From JAHQVK01 sp036788295 (GTDB taxonomy: Bacteria > Myxococcota > Kuafuiibacteriia > Kuafuiibacteriales > Kuafuiibacteriaceae), in the NCBI GenBank assembly GCA_036788295.1, contig DAIQNR010000017.1, positions 1 through 64,000 of the forward strand: a stretch of DNA of 64,000 nt, in the 5' to 3' direction. Below, piece by piece: positions 1 to 8,084 of this stretch; positions within the stretch are counted from its first letter, which is position 1; the number at the start of each line of letters is the position of its first letter. Made by a program: the position numbers and the translations under genes. The notes under the pieces are model-generated. The model searched no databases and was not told the DNA's origin. It was given only the letters and a program-made list of their open reading frames with translations.

Positions 1-84
1 CTCCGCCCGGGACTGGGCCTCCTCCGCCCGGGACTGGGCCTCCTCCGCTCGGGACTCGGCCTCCTCCGCTCGGGACTCGGCCTC
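1..84. repeat. Tandem 21-bp repeats encoding coiled-coil heptads
   Basis: Four 21-base units in a row, two with CCCGGGACTGGG and two with CTCGGGACTCGG. Read on the minus strand they encode the heptads EAQSRAE and EAESRAE in the tail of the Uma2-like protein. The unit length equals one helical heptad, so copy number can change without breaking frame or coil. Confidence 0.9.
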
Positions 85-747
85 CTTCGCGCGGGCTCGC
101 TCGGCCTCGGCGCGGGCGAGCGCCTCGTCGAGCGGGGGCCGATGCTCGCCCTTGTAGAAGATTTGGACCTTCCGCCCCGGACGCCAGGCCGCGCGCGGGA
201 GCACCCGGAGCTCGAGCCCCGGGACGCTGTGGCACTCGACCGAGCCTCCCGGCCCCACGTCGAGCTCCTGGTAGCGACCCCCTTCGAGCCGGTAGAGCCG
301 AAGCGCCCGCGCGTCCTCCAGCTCGGGGAAAAAGAGCGCGAACTCCGGCACCTCGTTGTACTCGTTCATCGCGAGCTGAAACCGGGTGTCCTTGACCTCG
401 AGCCGCCGGTCCTTCGTGCTCACCACTTCCGCCACCCAAGGGGCCTCGTCGGCCGTCACCCGGTCCACGTCGGCCCCCGGGACGAGCAACGCGAGGTCGG
501 GGTAGGACACGCGCTGCGTGTCGTCCTCCACGTCGAGGTACCAGACGGGGTTGTCGGAGAGAAACGGCCGACCGAGCTCCTCGGAGAGGGCGCGAAGCAC
601 GCTCCCCAGCTCGATCACCATCGCCATGTGGGCGGGGCTCTGGGCCACCTCGAGCTCCTTGTCGTAGTAGGGGATCCCGTCCACCGGATCGTGCCGCCTC
701 GGCTCGAGGCGCCGCCGCGGCGCAGGGTGTTCAGCGGGAGCGGTCAC
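1..747 (-). CDS. Uma2 family PD-(D/E)XK nuclease-like protein, 3' end beyond the window
   Basis: The N-terminal 200 residues match the Uma2 (DUF820) pattern: an early DPVDGIPYYD segment, then YPDLALL, AEVVSTKDRR and NEVPEFALFFPE. The PD...ExxS spacing is that of a PD-(D/E)XK-like fold; no family member is well characterised biochemically. The C-terminus is an Ala/Glu/Arg coiled coil built from tandem heptads and runs off the left edge, so the stop codon is not seen. The start is taken as GTG at 747; TTG at 783 or 807 are in-frame alternatives. No Shine-Dalgarno sequence or -10 hexamer decides between them. The next gene upstream on the same strand ends at 910, leaving about 160 bases with no visible gene. 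Such proteins are often multicopy in large genomes. Confidence 0.75.
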   Translation of the reverse strand, partial: MTAPAEHPAPRRRLEPRRHDPVDGIPYYDKELEVAQSPAHMAMVIELGSVLRALSEELGRPFLSDNPVWYLDVEDDTQRVSYPDLALLVPGADVDRVTADEAPWVAEVVSTKDRRLEVKDTRFQLAMNEYNEVPEFALFFPELEDARALRLYRLEGGRYQELDVGPGGSVECHSVPGLELRVLPRAAWRPGRKVQIFYKGEHRPPLDEALARAEAERARAKEAESRAEEAESRAEEAQSRAEEAQSRAE

Positions 748-909
748 CGGAGCAGGCTCGCCCAGTTCATCCCGCGATCGCAATCGCCCCGTGCCTTGCT
801 GCTGCAACGACCTCAGCGCTTCGGGCTCGGCAGCTCCTGGACCGGCGGTCTTCGCCCCTAAGGGCCTGGGTGCCCCGAGCTCCAGCGCGTCGGTCGCAAC
901 GAGGACCGC

Positions 910-2955
910 TCAGCTTGCGGGCGCCGCGAGCACCGGCTCCATCCAGACCGACGTGTCGTGAAACGCCGCCCCGCCGGCGGGGGCCACGAAGTCCGCGCTG
1001 GTGAGCACGTTGATGCCCACGCCGCCCTCGAAGTGCTCGCTCGGCCACAAGCTCTCGACCACGAGCACCCCGGGCCGCACCCGCGAACCCACCTCGGCGT
1101 GAAGCACGACTTCGCCTCGGTCGTTGCCGAGCACCACCTTCGCGCCGCCCTGGATCCCGAGCCGGGCCGCGTCCTGTGCGCTCACGAGCACGGTGGGCCG
1201 GCCTTGCTTCGCGAGGCTCGTCGGCATCTCCGTGAACGTGGAGTTGAGGAAATGGCGGGCCGGGCCGGGTACGAGCCGAAACGGGTGCTTCTCGTCGGTG
1301 TTCGCCCAGTGGTCGGGCAGCTCGGGCAGCCCTCCCCCGCCGAGCGCCTCCCAGTCCGGCCGAAACCGAAACCGCCCGTCCGGCGTCGGGAAGCGCTCCC
1401 GCAGGTTCACCTGCGTCGGCTCGGCGGCGACGTCGAGCCAGCGCATGGCATGCAGAGTCTCGGCGTCCGGGTAGCCGGACGCGACGAGCGTCCGATCGGC
1501 CAGGGTCCACGCGTCGAGCGTGAAGCCTTCGTGCTCGGCGCCGAGCCGATGGGCAAGCGCAGACAGGACGTCATGGTTCGACCGCGACTGTCCGTGCGGC
1601 GGCAAGACCGGTTTTGCGACCTGCAGAAAGGTATGGCCGTAGGATGTGTAGACGTCCGCGTGCTCGAGAAAGGTCGTCGCCGGCAGGACCACGTCGGCGT
1701 AGCGCGCGGTCTCGGTGAGAAACTGCTCGTGCACGCACAGAAACAGATCTTCCCTCGAGAGCCCGGCGAGCACCCGGCCCTGCTCCGGCGCGACCACCGC
1801 CGGGTTCGAGTTCTGGACGATCATCGCCCGCACCGGGGGCCCGTCCCCGAGCGCGTCCGGGTCGCCGCCGAGCACCCGGCCGATTTGGGACATGTCGAGG
1901 GTTCGGGCCGCGGTCTTTCGATCCGACCCGGTGATGAGGCGGTTGTCGATGTGAAACACCCCGCCCGAAGAGGCGAGAAACCCACCTCCGCGCGCCCTCC
2001 ACGCTCCGGTGACGGCCGGCAGGCAGCTGACCGCGTGCACCCGCGAGGCCCCGTTTCGAGACCGGCTGAACCCATAGCCGACCCGGATGAAGCTCTTTTG
2101 GGTCGAGCCGTAGAGCCGGGCGAAGCTTCGGATCTCGTCGGCCGACAGCCCCGTGATCGGGGCCGCCCACTCCGGGGTCCGGGCCCGAAGGTGGGCCTCG
2201 ATGTCCGGGTCGAAGTCGGTGCTGGCGAAGAGAAAGGCTCGGTCGGCGAGGTCTTCTTCGAGCAAGACCTGCATGGTCGCGCAGGCGAGCGCGCCGTCGG
2301 TCCCGGGCCGAGGGGCGAGGTGCAGGTCCGCTTTCTCCGCGGTCGCGCTCCGGTGGGGATCGATGACGACGAGCTTCGCCCCCTGGCGCTGGGCCTTCGC
2401 GATGAAGGACATGACGTTCACCTGGGTGTAGACCGGGTTCATCCCCCACACCACGATGAGCTCGGACTCCGGCATCTCTCGGGCGTCGGTGCCGAACGCG
2501 CCCCCCACCCCGGCGATCATGCCCGCCTTGCCGATGGTGGAGCAGATGGTTTGAAGAAGCTGTGAGTAACCCAGGCAGCGGGTGAACCGAAGGATGCCAT
2601 CCCGCTGCACGAGGCCCATCGTGCCCGCGTAGTGGTAGGGCCAGACCGCCTCCGGCCCGCTCTGTTCCGTGACCGCCGAAAACGCCGACGCGACCCGGTC
2701 GAGCGCTTCGTCCCAGGTCGCGGGGCGAAACTCGCCCGCCCCTTTTTTTCCGGTTCGAATGAGCGGGGTCGTCAGCCGCTCGGGGTGGTGGACCCTCTCT
2801 TCGTAGCGGCCGACCTTCGCGCAGATGACCCCATCGGTGTAGGGCATCTCTTTTGCGCCGCGCACCCGCCTGACCTTCCCGGCCGGGTCGAGCTCGACCT
2901 CGAGCGCGCAGGCGCCGGGGCAGTCGTGGGGGCAGACCGATCGGACGACCGTCAC
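910..2955 (-). CDS. Molybdopterin oxidoreductase (DMSO reductase superfamily, bis-MGD type)
   Basis: A 681-residue catalytic subunit. The N-terminal Cys motif is VCPHDCPGAC (Cys 8, 12, 16) with a fourth Cys at 45 in VICAKVGRYEER, the usual ligands of the [4Fe-4S] cluster in this superfamily. Further family blocks are YAGTMGLVQRDG, WGMNPVYTQVN, RPGTDGALACA and, near the end, the MGD-binding HDTSVWMEP region. The substrate cannot be read from sequence; this soluble single-subunit type is usually annotated only as molybdopterin oxidoreductase. There is no Tat signal, so a cytoplasmic location is likely. The GTG start overlaps the stop of the upstream gene (GTGA), so the two are translationally coupled. 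A much longer open frame continues upstream to 4191 but is the antisense-like shadow of that gene. No membrane or Fe-S partner subunit lies nearby. Confidence 0.9.
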   Translation of the reverse strand: MTVVRSVCPHDCPGACALEVELDPAGKVRRVRGAKEMPYTDGVICAKVGRYEERVHHPERLTTPLIRTGKKGAGEFRPATWDEALDRVASAFSAVTEQSGPEAVWPYHYAGTMGLVQRDGILRFTRCLGYSQLLQTICSTIGKAGMIAGVGGAFGTDAREMPESELIVVWGMNPVYTQVNVMSFIAKAQRQGAKLVVIDPHRSATAEKADLHLAPRPGTDGALACATMQVLLEEDLADRAFLFASTDFDPDIEAHLRARTPEWAAPITGLSADEIRSFARLYGSTQKSFIRVGYGFSRSRNGASRVHAVSCLPAVTGAWRARGGGFLASSGGVFHIDNRLITGSDRKTAARTLDMSQIGRVLGGDPDALGDGPPVRAMIVQNSNPAVVAPEQGRVLAGLSREDLFLCVHEQFLTETARYADVVLPATTFLEHADVYTSYGHTFLQVAKPVLPPHGQSRSNHDVLSALAHRLGAEHEGFTLDAWTLADRTLVASGYPDAETLHAMRWLDVAAEPTQVNLRERFPTPDGRFRFRPDWEALGGGGLPELPDHWANTDEKHPFRLVPGPARHFLNSTFTEMPTSLAKQGRPTVLVSAQDAARLGIQGGAKVVLGNDRGEVVLHAEVGSRVRPGVLVVESLWPSEHFEGGVGINVLTSADFVAPAGGAAFHDTSVWMEPVLAAPAS

Positions 2956-4061
2956 CCGCTCATGCCGCCACCTCGAGAGGTGGATGGCAAGCCGCCGGGG
3001 TCCCCGCCGAGGGCTTCGAGCAGGTCGGTCGCCACCGACAAGAGCGCCGCCCGGGCCCTTGGGGTGGACAGGCCGGCGACCACCGCCGGCCACAGCGCGT
3101 CGAGCCAGGCGTCGTAGTCCGGTCGAAAGAAGGCGCTGCCGTCCGCGGCCTCTTCCCGGGGTCCGTTGGCCCCCTCGGCATCGGTCCGCGGCCACACGAC
3201 CTGGTGGGCGGACAGCAGGTCGCGGATCGAGCCGCCCTCGGCCCGTTCGAGCAGCGCTCGGTGGACCGCGAGCACCTCGGCCTTCAGCTCGGCGCGGGCT
3301 TCGGGCTTTTGGAGCACGGCCTCGAGCACCGCGCGCAGGTCGGCCCGGGCCGCCTCGTCGAGCGGGGCGAGGTACTGCTGCAGGCTCCGATCGAGCGCGT
3401 GACCGAGCAGGCTCCTGCGGGCCTCGTCCGATCCCTCCCGATCCATCCCCGTCTTGACGAAGTGGGCGGCGCCGTCGAGCAAACGGCGCGTCCCCGCCTG
3501 CACGAAGCGGCGAATCTCTGGCTCGAGCCGGCGCTGCAGCTCGTCCCGCATCCGCCCACCGACGCCGCCCGCCGCCTCCTGCAGCCGGCCGGCGAGGCCG
3601 CGCAGCGGGGCAGGAGCGAGGCCCTGGACGACGGCGGGGATGCGCTCCGAGAAGTCGCGCAGGGCCTCGACCAGGGTCTCGGCGAACAACGCCTCCGTCG
3701 CCCGCTGGGAGAACGCGACATCCACCCACTCCGGATCGAGCGGCCAGCGCAAGACCAGCGCCTCGATCCGGGCCCGGGAGGCGGGGTCGAGGTGCCGCCC
3801 CACGGGCAAGGGGTCGGCGCCGAGCCGCTCGGTCACCGGCTCGACCATGAGCCGGTTGGCCATTTTGGCCAGCGCTTCGGCGCGACTGCCGTCGAGCAGG
3901 GCGTCGAGGCTCCGGGCGAAGACCGGCTCGGGCAAGAGCTCGGCCAGGGGGCCGTCGAGCGCACCCTCCACGAGGCCTTCGAGCAGGCGCCGGGCGTCGG
4001 CCCGACCGGCCTCCGACGTGAGCCGGCCCTCGAGCCATCCGGCGAGCGCGGCGGCGTCCAT
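2952..4061 (-). CDS. Hypothetical helical protein coupled to the molybdopterin oxidoreductase
   Basis: About 369 residues, rich in Leu, Ala, Arg and Glu, predicted almost entirely helical, with no signal peptide, membrane segment or recognised domain. Proteins of this kind sit next to oxidoreductases in related genomes, but the function is unknown. The start is set at ATG 4061 because TATCAA lies 6 nt upstream, matching the leaderless promoter pattern of this window; an in-frame ATG at 4097 is possible but has no promoter or ribosome binding site. Its TGA overlaps the GTG of the oxidoreductase. A role as chaperone or assembly factor for the Mo enzyme is only an inference from coupling; TorD-like signatures were not visible. 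Confidence 0.7.
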   Translation of the reverse strand: MDAAALAGWLEGRLTSEAGRADARRLLEGLVEGALDGPLAELLPEPVFARSLDALLDGSRAEALAKMANRLMVEPVTERLGADPLPVGRHLDPASRARIEALVLRWPLDPEWVDVAFSQRATEALFAETLVEALRDFSERIPAVVQGLAPAPLRGLAGRLQEAAGGVGGRMRDELQRRLEPEIRRFVQAGTRRLLDGAAHFVKTGMDREGSDEARRSLLGHALDRSLQQYLAPLDEAARADLRAVLEAVLQKPEARAELKAEVLAVHRALLERAEGGSIRDLLSAHQVVWPRTDAEGANGPREEAADGSAFFRPDYDAWLDALWPAVVAGLSTPRARAALLSVATDLLEALGGDPGGLPSTSRGGGMSG

Positions 4062-4159
4062 GGCTCGTTGATACCCCGAAGCGGCGAACCCTGTCATGGC
4101 CCACGGCGCCCCGGGCGGCGTTCAAATCCGCACCACCTCTGCTACCCTCGGGCTGCCCG

Positions 4160-4633
4160 ATGACCGCCCCGACCCTCACCGGCTCCCTCACCGCGGTGTT
4201 CCTGCTCGTTGGCGCGTCATGCCGCCCCCCTCCGGTGGAGTCGGCGCGGCTCGATCAGCGCTTTGGCGCCCCGGCGCCGGACGCCTCCGTCCTGGTGACC
4301 AGGGCCAAGGTGTGGACCGAGACCGCGCCGGGCAGATGGAAGCGGCGACCGCCGCCCCGGTTCCATGGCCGGGTCCGGGTCGAGCACGACGGGCCCGAGC
4401 GCGGTCCAGGGCGGGTGCCCTACCGGGTGGTGATCGAGGCCCCGAGCGACGGGAAGTGGAAGGTGGTCGCCCGCTGCGACCCTGAGCTCTTCGAGGGCGC
4501 CGCCCGCTGCCGGGTGGAGTTCAAGCACCCCCGAAACGGCACCTTCCCGGTGGATCTGTCCTTCTTCGGCGACGGACGGGTGGAAGGTAGCGCCGAGGGA
4601 ATGGATGTCCGGGTCGATACCGCCGATCCGTGA
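4160..4633 (+). CDS. Hypothetical lipoprotein-like secreted protein
   Basis: 157 residues. It begins with a short hydrophobic stretch ending LLVGASC, an imperfect lipobox, followed by a Pro-rich linker and a compact, mostly beta domain with paired cysteines (CDPELFEGAARC). Probably exported and possibly lipid-anchored; no known domain. TACCCT at 4143-4148 lies 11 nt before the ATG, giving at most a few bases of leader. It is divergent from the gene starting at 4061 and convergent with aspS. Confidence 0.65.
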   Translation: MTAPTLTGSLTAVFLLVGASCRPPPVESARLDQRFGAPAPDASVLVTRAKVWTETAPGRWKRRPPPRFHGRVRVEHDGPERGPGRVPYRVVIEAPSDGKWKVVARCDPELFEGAARCRVEFKHPRNGTFPVDLSFFGDGRVEGSAEGMDVRVDTADP

Positions 4634-4642
4634 CTTCGATGC

Positions 4643-4671
4643 GATCGCTCGGGTGGTATCCCCGATCGATG
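4643..4671. terminator. Hairpin between convergent genes, possible bidirectional terminator
   Basis: An 11-base arm GATCGCTCGGG pairs with CCCGATCGATG across a 7-base loop, with one internal mismatch and one at the base. It lies in the 45-base gap between the stops of the plus-strand lipoprotein and aspS. There is no U-run on either side. Confidence 0.4.
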
Positions 4672-4678
4672 CCTTCCC

Positions 4679-6499
4679 TCAACGGTCGGGCAGCGTGCTC
4701 TTGACCGCGAGCTCGGCCAGCTGCTCGTTGTCCACCGGCGTCGGGCATCCGCTCATCAGATCGGTGCCGCGCTGCGTCTTCGGGAAGGGGATGACGTCGC
4801 GGAGCGAGCGAGCGCCAGTGGCGAGCATCACCAGGCGGTCGAGGCCGGCCGCGATCCCGGCGTGGGGCGGCGCTCCGAACGCGAGCGCGTCGAGCAGAAA
4901 GCCGAACTTCTCCCGCTGGGCCTCCGGCTCGATGCCGAGCGCGGCGAACACCTTGGCCTGCACCGCCGGGTCGTGGATTCGGACCGATCCGCCGGCCACC
5001 TCGTTGCCGTTGAGGACCAGGTCGTAGGCCCGCGCCCGGCACGCCGCCGGGTCCGTGACCAGGCGATCCAAGTCCTCGGCCCGGGGCGAGGTGAACGGGT
5101 GGTGGGCGGCGACGAAGCGCCCGGTCGCCTCGTCCTGCTCGAACAGCGGAAACTCGACCACCCACAGCACCGCCCACACCCCCTCCGGGATGAGGTCGAG
5201 CTTTCGGCCGAGCGACAGCCGCAGCTGGTTGAGCACGGTGTGGACCCTCCGCGCCGGGCCGAACTGAAACAGGAGCAGGTCGCCGGGACCAGCTTGGGTG
5301 GCTTCGTTGATCGCGAGCCGCAAGTCGTCGCTGATGGACTTTGCGAACGGGGATTGGGTCCAAGTCCCATGCTCGGCCACCTTCGCCCGGCCGAGGCCGG
5401 CGGCGCCGAGGCCGCGGGCCTCCTGCTCGAGCCCATCGAGGTCCTTGCGGCTTAGGTTGTGCTCCGCGGGGACCCGCATCGCCTTCACGATGCCGCCGGA
5501 GGAGACCGCGGCGGTGAAGGGCTCGAGGCCGCCGAGATCCCGCACGATCTCGGTGAGCACGACGTGCTCGAGCCCGAAGCGAAGGTCCGGCTTGTCCGAG
5601 CCGAAGCGGGCCATGGCCTCGTCGTAGCCCATCTCGGGGAAAACATCGGGCAGCTGCACCCCGAGGCCCTCGAGCCACATCGCCCGCAGGACCGCCTCCA
5701 TGGTCTTCTTCACCTCTCGCTCGTCGCCGAAGGAGAGTTCCACGTCGATCTGGGTGAACTCAGGCTGGCGGTCCTGCCGGAGGTCCTCGTCGCGAAAGCA
5801 CTTCGCGACCTGAAAGTATCGGTCGTAGCCGGCGATCATGAACAGCTGCTTGAACAGCTGCGGGCTCTCGGCGAGCGCATAGAAGCTCCCTGGGTTCTGC
5901 CGCGACGGCACGAGGAAGTTGCGGGCTCCCCCGGGGGTGTACTTCACCATGTACGGGGTCTCGAGCTCCAAGAACCCCCGGTCGGCGAGCGTGCGCCGGG
6001 CGACCTGGGCGAGCTTCGAGCGCATGACGAGGTTCTTCTGCAGCGCCGGGCGGCGCAGGTCGAGGTACCGGTGGACGAGGCGCTTGTCCTCGGCGGTCTC
6101 GACGTCGTCGGTGATCTCGAACGGAGGGGTCTCGGCGGTGGAGAACACCTCGATGTGGTGGGCGACGACCTCGATGGCGCCGGTGCCGAGCTTCGGGTTC
6201 ACCTTGTCCCCCCGGGAGCGGACCCGGCCCACGACCCCGATGACCCACTCGGACCGGCACCGGTCGGCGACCGCGTGGACCGGGACCGAGTCGGCCTGGT
6301 CGAACACGACCTGCACGAGCCCGGTCCGGTCCCGAAGGTCGATGAAGACGGCGCCGCCGTGGTCCCGGTGGTTCGCCACCCAGCCCATGAGCACGACCTC
6401 CTGTCCGAGATCCTCGGCCCGGAGCGCTCCGCACATGTGGGTCCGGGGCCGCTCGGCGATCAGCCGGGGTCCATCCGTCCGCAGGCTCGTCTCGACCAT
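4679..6499 (-). CDS. aspS: Aspartyl-tRNA synthetase, probably non-discriminating
   Basis: A 606-residue class II synthetase that charges tRNA-Asp in the cytoplasm. It has an N-terminal OB anticodon-binding domain (GWVANHRDHGGAVFIDLRDR), motif 2 (FRDEDLRQDRQPEFTQID), a bacterial GAD-type insert around residues 290-400, and motif 3 (GIAAGLDRLVML). His47 in RDHGG is the residue type found in non-discriminating enzymes such as Pseudomonas AspRS, where discriminating E. coli AspRS has Leu; this suggests it also makes Asp-tRNA-Asn for GatCAB. The start is ATG 6499, with TACCGC 9 nt upstream and no Shine-Dalgarno sequence. The open frame extends to 6628 but that part looks non-coding. Length fits the family (about 590 residues). 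Confidence 0.95.
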   Translation of the reverse strand: MVETSLRTDGPRLIAERPRTHMCGALRAEDLGQEVVLMGWVANHRDHGGAVFIDLRDRTGLVQVVFDQADSVPVHAVADRCRSEWVIGVVGRVRSRGDKVNPKLGTGAIEVVAHHIEVFSTAETPPFEITDDVETAEDKRLVHRYLDLRRPALQKNLVMRSKLAQVARRTLADRGFLELETPYMVKYTPGGARNFLVPSRQNPGSFYALAESPQLFKQLFMIAGYDRYFQVAKCFRDEDLRQDRQPEFTQIDVELSFGDEREVKKTMEAVLRAMWLEGLGVQLPDVFPEMGYDEAMARFGSDKPDLRFGLEHVVLTEIVRDLGGLEPFTAAVSSGGIVKAMRVPAEHNLSRKDLDGLEQEARGLGAAGLGRAKVAEHGTWTQSPFAKSISDDLRLAINEATQAGPGDLLLFQFGPARRVHTVLNQLRLSLGRKLDLIPEGVWAVLWVVEFPLFEQDEATGRFVAAHHPFTSPRAEDLDRLVTDPAACRARAYDLVLNGNEVAGGSVRIHDPAVQAKVFAALGIEPEAQREKFGFLLDALAFGAPPHAGIAAGLDRLVMLATGARSLRDVIPFPKTQRGTDLMSGCPTPVDNEQLAELAVKSTLPDR

Positions 6500-6660
6500 G
6501 ACCGGCAGGCGGTAGCCCGCATGGGCCTTCGGGTCAACGCGCCGCCGCGCGGCCGAGCCGCCCCCCCGATGGGTCGCCACCTCCGCGCGCCGCCGCCTCG
6601 TTTCCTCCGGTCGCCGCCGTCGATGCACCGAGCCGGCTCGGCTTCTTCGGGGGACCGCGG

Positions 6661-6666
6661 TAGCCT
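6661..6666 (+). promoter_or_regulatory. -10 hexamer TAGCCT, leaderless start
   Basis: TAGCCT ends 6 nt before the GTG at 6673, so the transcript would begin at the start codon. This is the main support that the small downstream ORF is real. Confidence 0.5.
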
Positions 6667-6672
6667 TCGCCG

Positions 6673-6954
6673 GTGGGACCGGCGGTCTTCTCGGTTTTCA
6701 CGAAGGACGGGCGGCTCGCCGCCACCGTGCTCGCCGCCCCCGGCCGGTTTCGGTTCGCTCGGGCCCCGGACGAGGCCGAGCCGCTCCCGGTGCCGTTTGC
6801 GACGGTGGCCTGCTGCCTGCCCGAGGCGGAGCCGGTGCTGCTGTCGGCGCTCCGGGGGGCGTCCGACCTCGACGGCTACTGGGCCGCGCTCTCCCGCCGC
6901 CGGTTCCGGGTGATCCCGGGGCTGCCCCGCCCGGCGGCGATCGCTCGACTGTGA
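6673..6954 (+). CDS. Small hypothetical protein, 93 residues
   Basis: The ORF begins at GTG immediately after a good leaderless -10 hexamer and ends 45 bases before the Rpn gene. The protein has no signal peptide or recognised domain. It has a central CC pair (VACCLPEAEPVLL) and a basic C-terminus. Third-position G/C bias fits real coding. It is divergent from aspS, with a 174-base intergenic region shared by both promoters. Confidence 0.5.
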   Translation: MGPAVFSVFTKDGRLAATVLAAPGRFRFARAPDEAEPLPVPFATVACCLPEAEPVLLSALRGASDLDGYWAALSRRRFRVIPGLPRPAAIARL

Positions 6955-6983
6955 CCCCATGCGGCGACCCAAACCGCCCGTGG

Positions 6984-6989
6984 TAGGCT
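6984..6989 (+). promoter_or_regulatory. -10 hexamer TAGGCT, leaderless start
   Basis: TAGGCT lies 9 nt before the GTG at 6999. It overlaps no coding sequence and no Shine-Dalgarno sequence is present. Confidence 0.5.
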
Positions 6990-6998
6990 CACCGCGTC

Positions 6999-7964
6999 GT
7001 GGCCCAGACGCTCAACCCGCAGCTCGATGTCGTCTTCAAGCTGCTGTTCGCCGCGAAGAAGAACCGCGCGCTGCTCGTCGCCCTCCTGAACGATGTACTT
7101 CAGCCACCGACGCCGATCGTCAGCGCCTCCGTCCTCGATCCGGAGATCGAAAAGGAGATCGTGGAGGACCGGGGGCTCCTGCTCGACATCACGGCGGTTC
7201 ACGACGACGGGACCCGAACGGACATCGAGATGCAGGCGAAGAACCGCGGCGCCACCGAGCGACGCGCGCTGTACCACTGGGCTCGGCTCTACCGAGACGG
7301 GCTTCAGCGCGGAGGCGACTTCGAGAGCCTCACCCCCTGCCGGGTCATCTTTTTCCTCTCCTTCACCTTGTTCAAGAATCGCAACCGGCTCCATTCGACG
7401 TTCCGGGTGCTCGAGGCTCACGAGCTCGTCGTCCTGAGCGACGACCTCGAACTCCACTTCGTGGAGCTGACCAAGCTGGCGAAGAATCCCATCGACGCCG
7501 ACGACGACGCGGCCGACTGGGCCCGTTTTTTGGCCGCAAAGAGCGACCAAGAGAGAAGGGAACTATCCATGGCGAACGAAGACATCCGAAGAGCCAACGA
7601 GGCCCTCGAAGTCCTTAGCCAGGACCCGAAGGCCCAGGACATCGCCCGCCGGCGAGAGGATCAGCTCCGGCTCCAACGCATGGAGATGGCCGCCCTCGAG
7701 AAGCGCTACATGGAGAAGGGCATGAGGAAGGGAATCAAGGAGGGCGTGAAGAAGGGCGTGAAGAAGGGCATGAGGAAGGGAATCGAGGAGGGCGTGAAGG
7801 AGGGGCAGATCGGGGAGCTCCTCGAGACCCTCCGCCAGCTGTGCGAGGTCTTCGAGATCGAGCTTGGCCCCCCGCGGGAGGCCAACGTCGCGACGATGGG
7901 GGTCGAGGATCTGCGGGCGCTGAAGCAGCACCTCCTCACCCACCGCTGTTGGCCCGAGCCCTGA
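6999..7964 (+). CDS. Rpn/YhgA family recombination-promoting nuclease (PD-(D/E)XK transposase-like)
   Basis: 321 residues. The N-terminus (LNPQLDVVFKLLFA) and the block LLDITAVHDDGTRTDIEMQ (Asp63, Asp75, Glu77, Gln79) give the D...D-x-E-x-Q active site of the PDDEXK_2/Rpn family, a group that in E. coli Rpn proteins cuts DNA and stimulates RecA-independent recombination. WARLYRDGLQRGGDF is the usual following segment. The C-terminal third is helical and contains low-complexity Lys/Glu/Gly repeats (positions about 238-269). The GTG start is supported by a -10 hexamer 9 nt upstream. No inverted repeats flank it, so it is not an insertion sequence. Rpn genes are typically multicopy accessory genes. 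Confidence 0.85.
   Translation: MAQTLNPQLDVVFKLLFAAKKNRALLVALLNDVLQPPTPIVSASVLDPEIEKEIVEDRGLLLDITAVHDDGTRTDIEMQAKNRGATERRALYHWARLYRDGLQRGGDFESLTPCRVIFFLSFTLFKNRNRLHSTFRVLEAHELVVLSDDLELHFVELTKLAKNPIDADDDAADWARFLAAKSDQERRELSMANEDIRRANEALEVLSQDPKAQDIARRREDQLRLQRMEMAALEKRYMEKGMRKGIKEGVKKGVKKGMRKGIEEGVKEGQIGELLETLRQLCEVFEIELGPPREANVATMGVEDLRALKQHLLTHRCWPEP
7712..7806 (+). repeat. Degenerate 12-bp repeats coding a Lys/Glu/Gly-rich segment
   Basis: Repeated units of the type AAGGGCATGAGG / AAGGGAATCAAGGAG / GGCGTGAAG encode KGMRKGIKEGVKKGV-type repeats in the Rpn-family protein. The longer unit (KGMRKGI followed by EEGV or KEGV) occurs twice. In-frame length change by slippage is possible. Confidence 0.8.
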
Positions 7965-8000
7965 ATCCTGGCCGGGCCTCTTCCGCGAAGCCAGAGCGCC

Positions 8001-8061
8001 CCCATGACCCGGCCCCAGCGGGCCGGACCCCCATGACCCGGCCCCCGCATGACCCGAACCG
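8001..8061. repeat. Intergenic direct repeats of CCCATGACCCGGCCCC
   Basis: The 16-base sequence occurs perfectly at 8001-8016 and 8030-8045, and a diverged third copy (CGCATGACCCGAACC) follows at 8047-8061. They lie between the Rpn gene and the DUF2520 gene. Each copy contains an ATG, which makes false starts for the downstream frame. Confidence 0.75.
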
Positions 8062-8084
8062 GGTCTTCGGCCACACTGCCGCTC

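Noticed and set aside
1..84. CRISPR array
   Set aside because: The repeats are contiguous 21-mers without spacers and encode a coiled coil in frame.
4129..4140. GTTCAAATCC, a T-loop-like sequence suggesting a tRNA
   Set aside because: The T-stem has at most three or four pairs and no acceptor, D or anticodon arm can be drawn around it; the stretch is the intergenic promoter region of two divergent genes.
2956..4191. Long open frame extending the molybdopterin oxidoreductase upstream to 1093 residues
   Set aside because: The N-terminal Cys motif of the enzyme begins right at GTG 2955; the upstream frame overlaps a better-coding gene in another frame and is Arg/Ala/Gly-rich shadow sequence.
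6999..7964. Insertion sequence encoding a transposase
   Set aside because: The protein belongs to the Rpn/PDDEXK transposase-like family, but no terminal inverted repeats or target duplication flank it.
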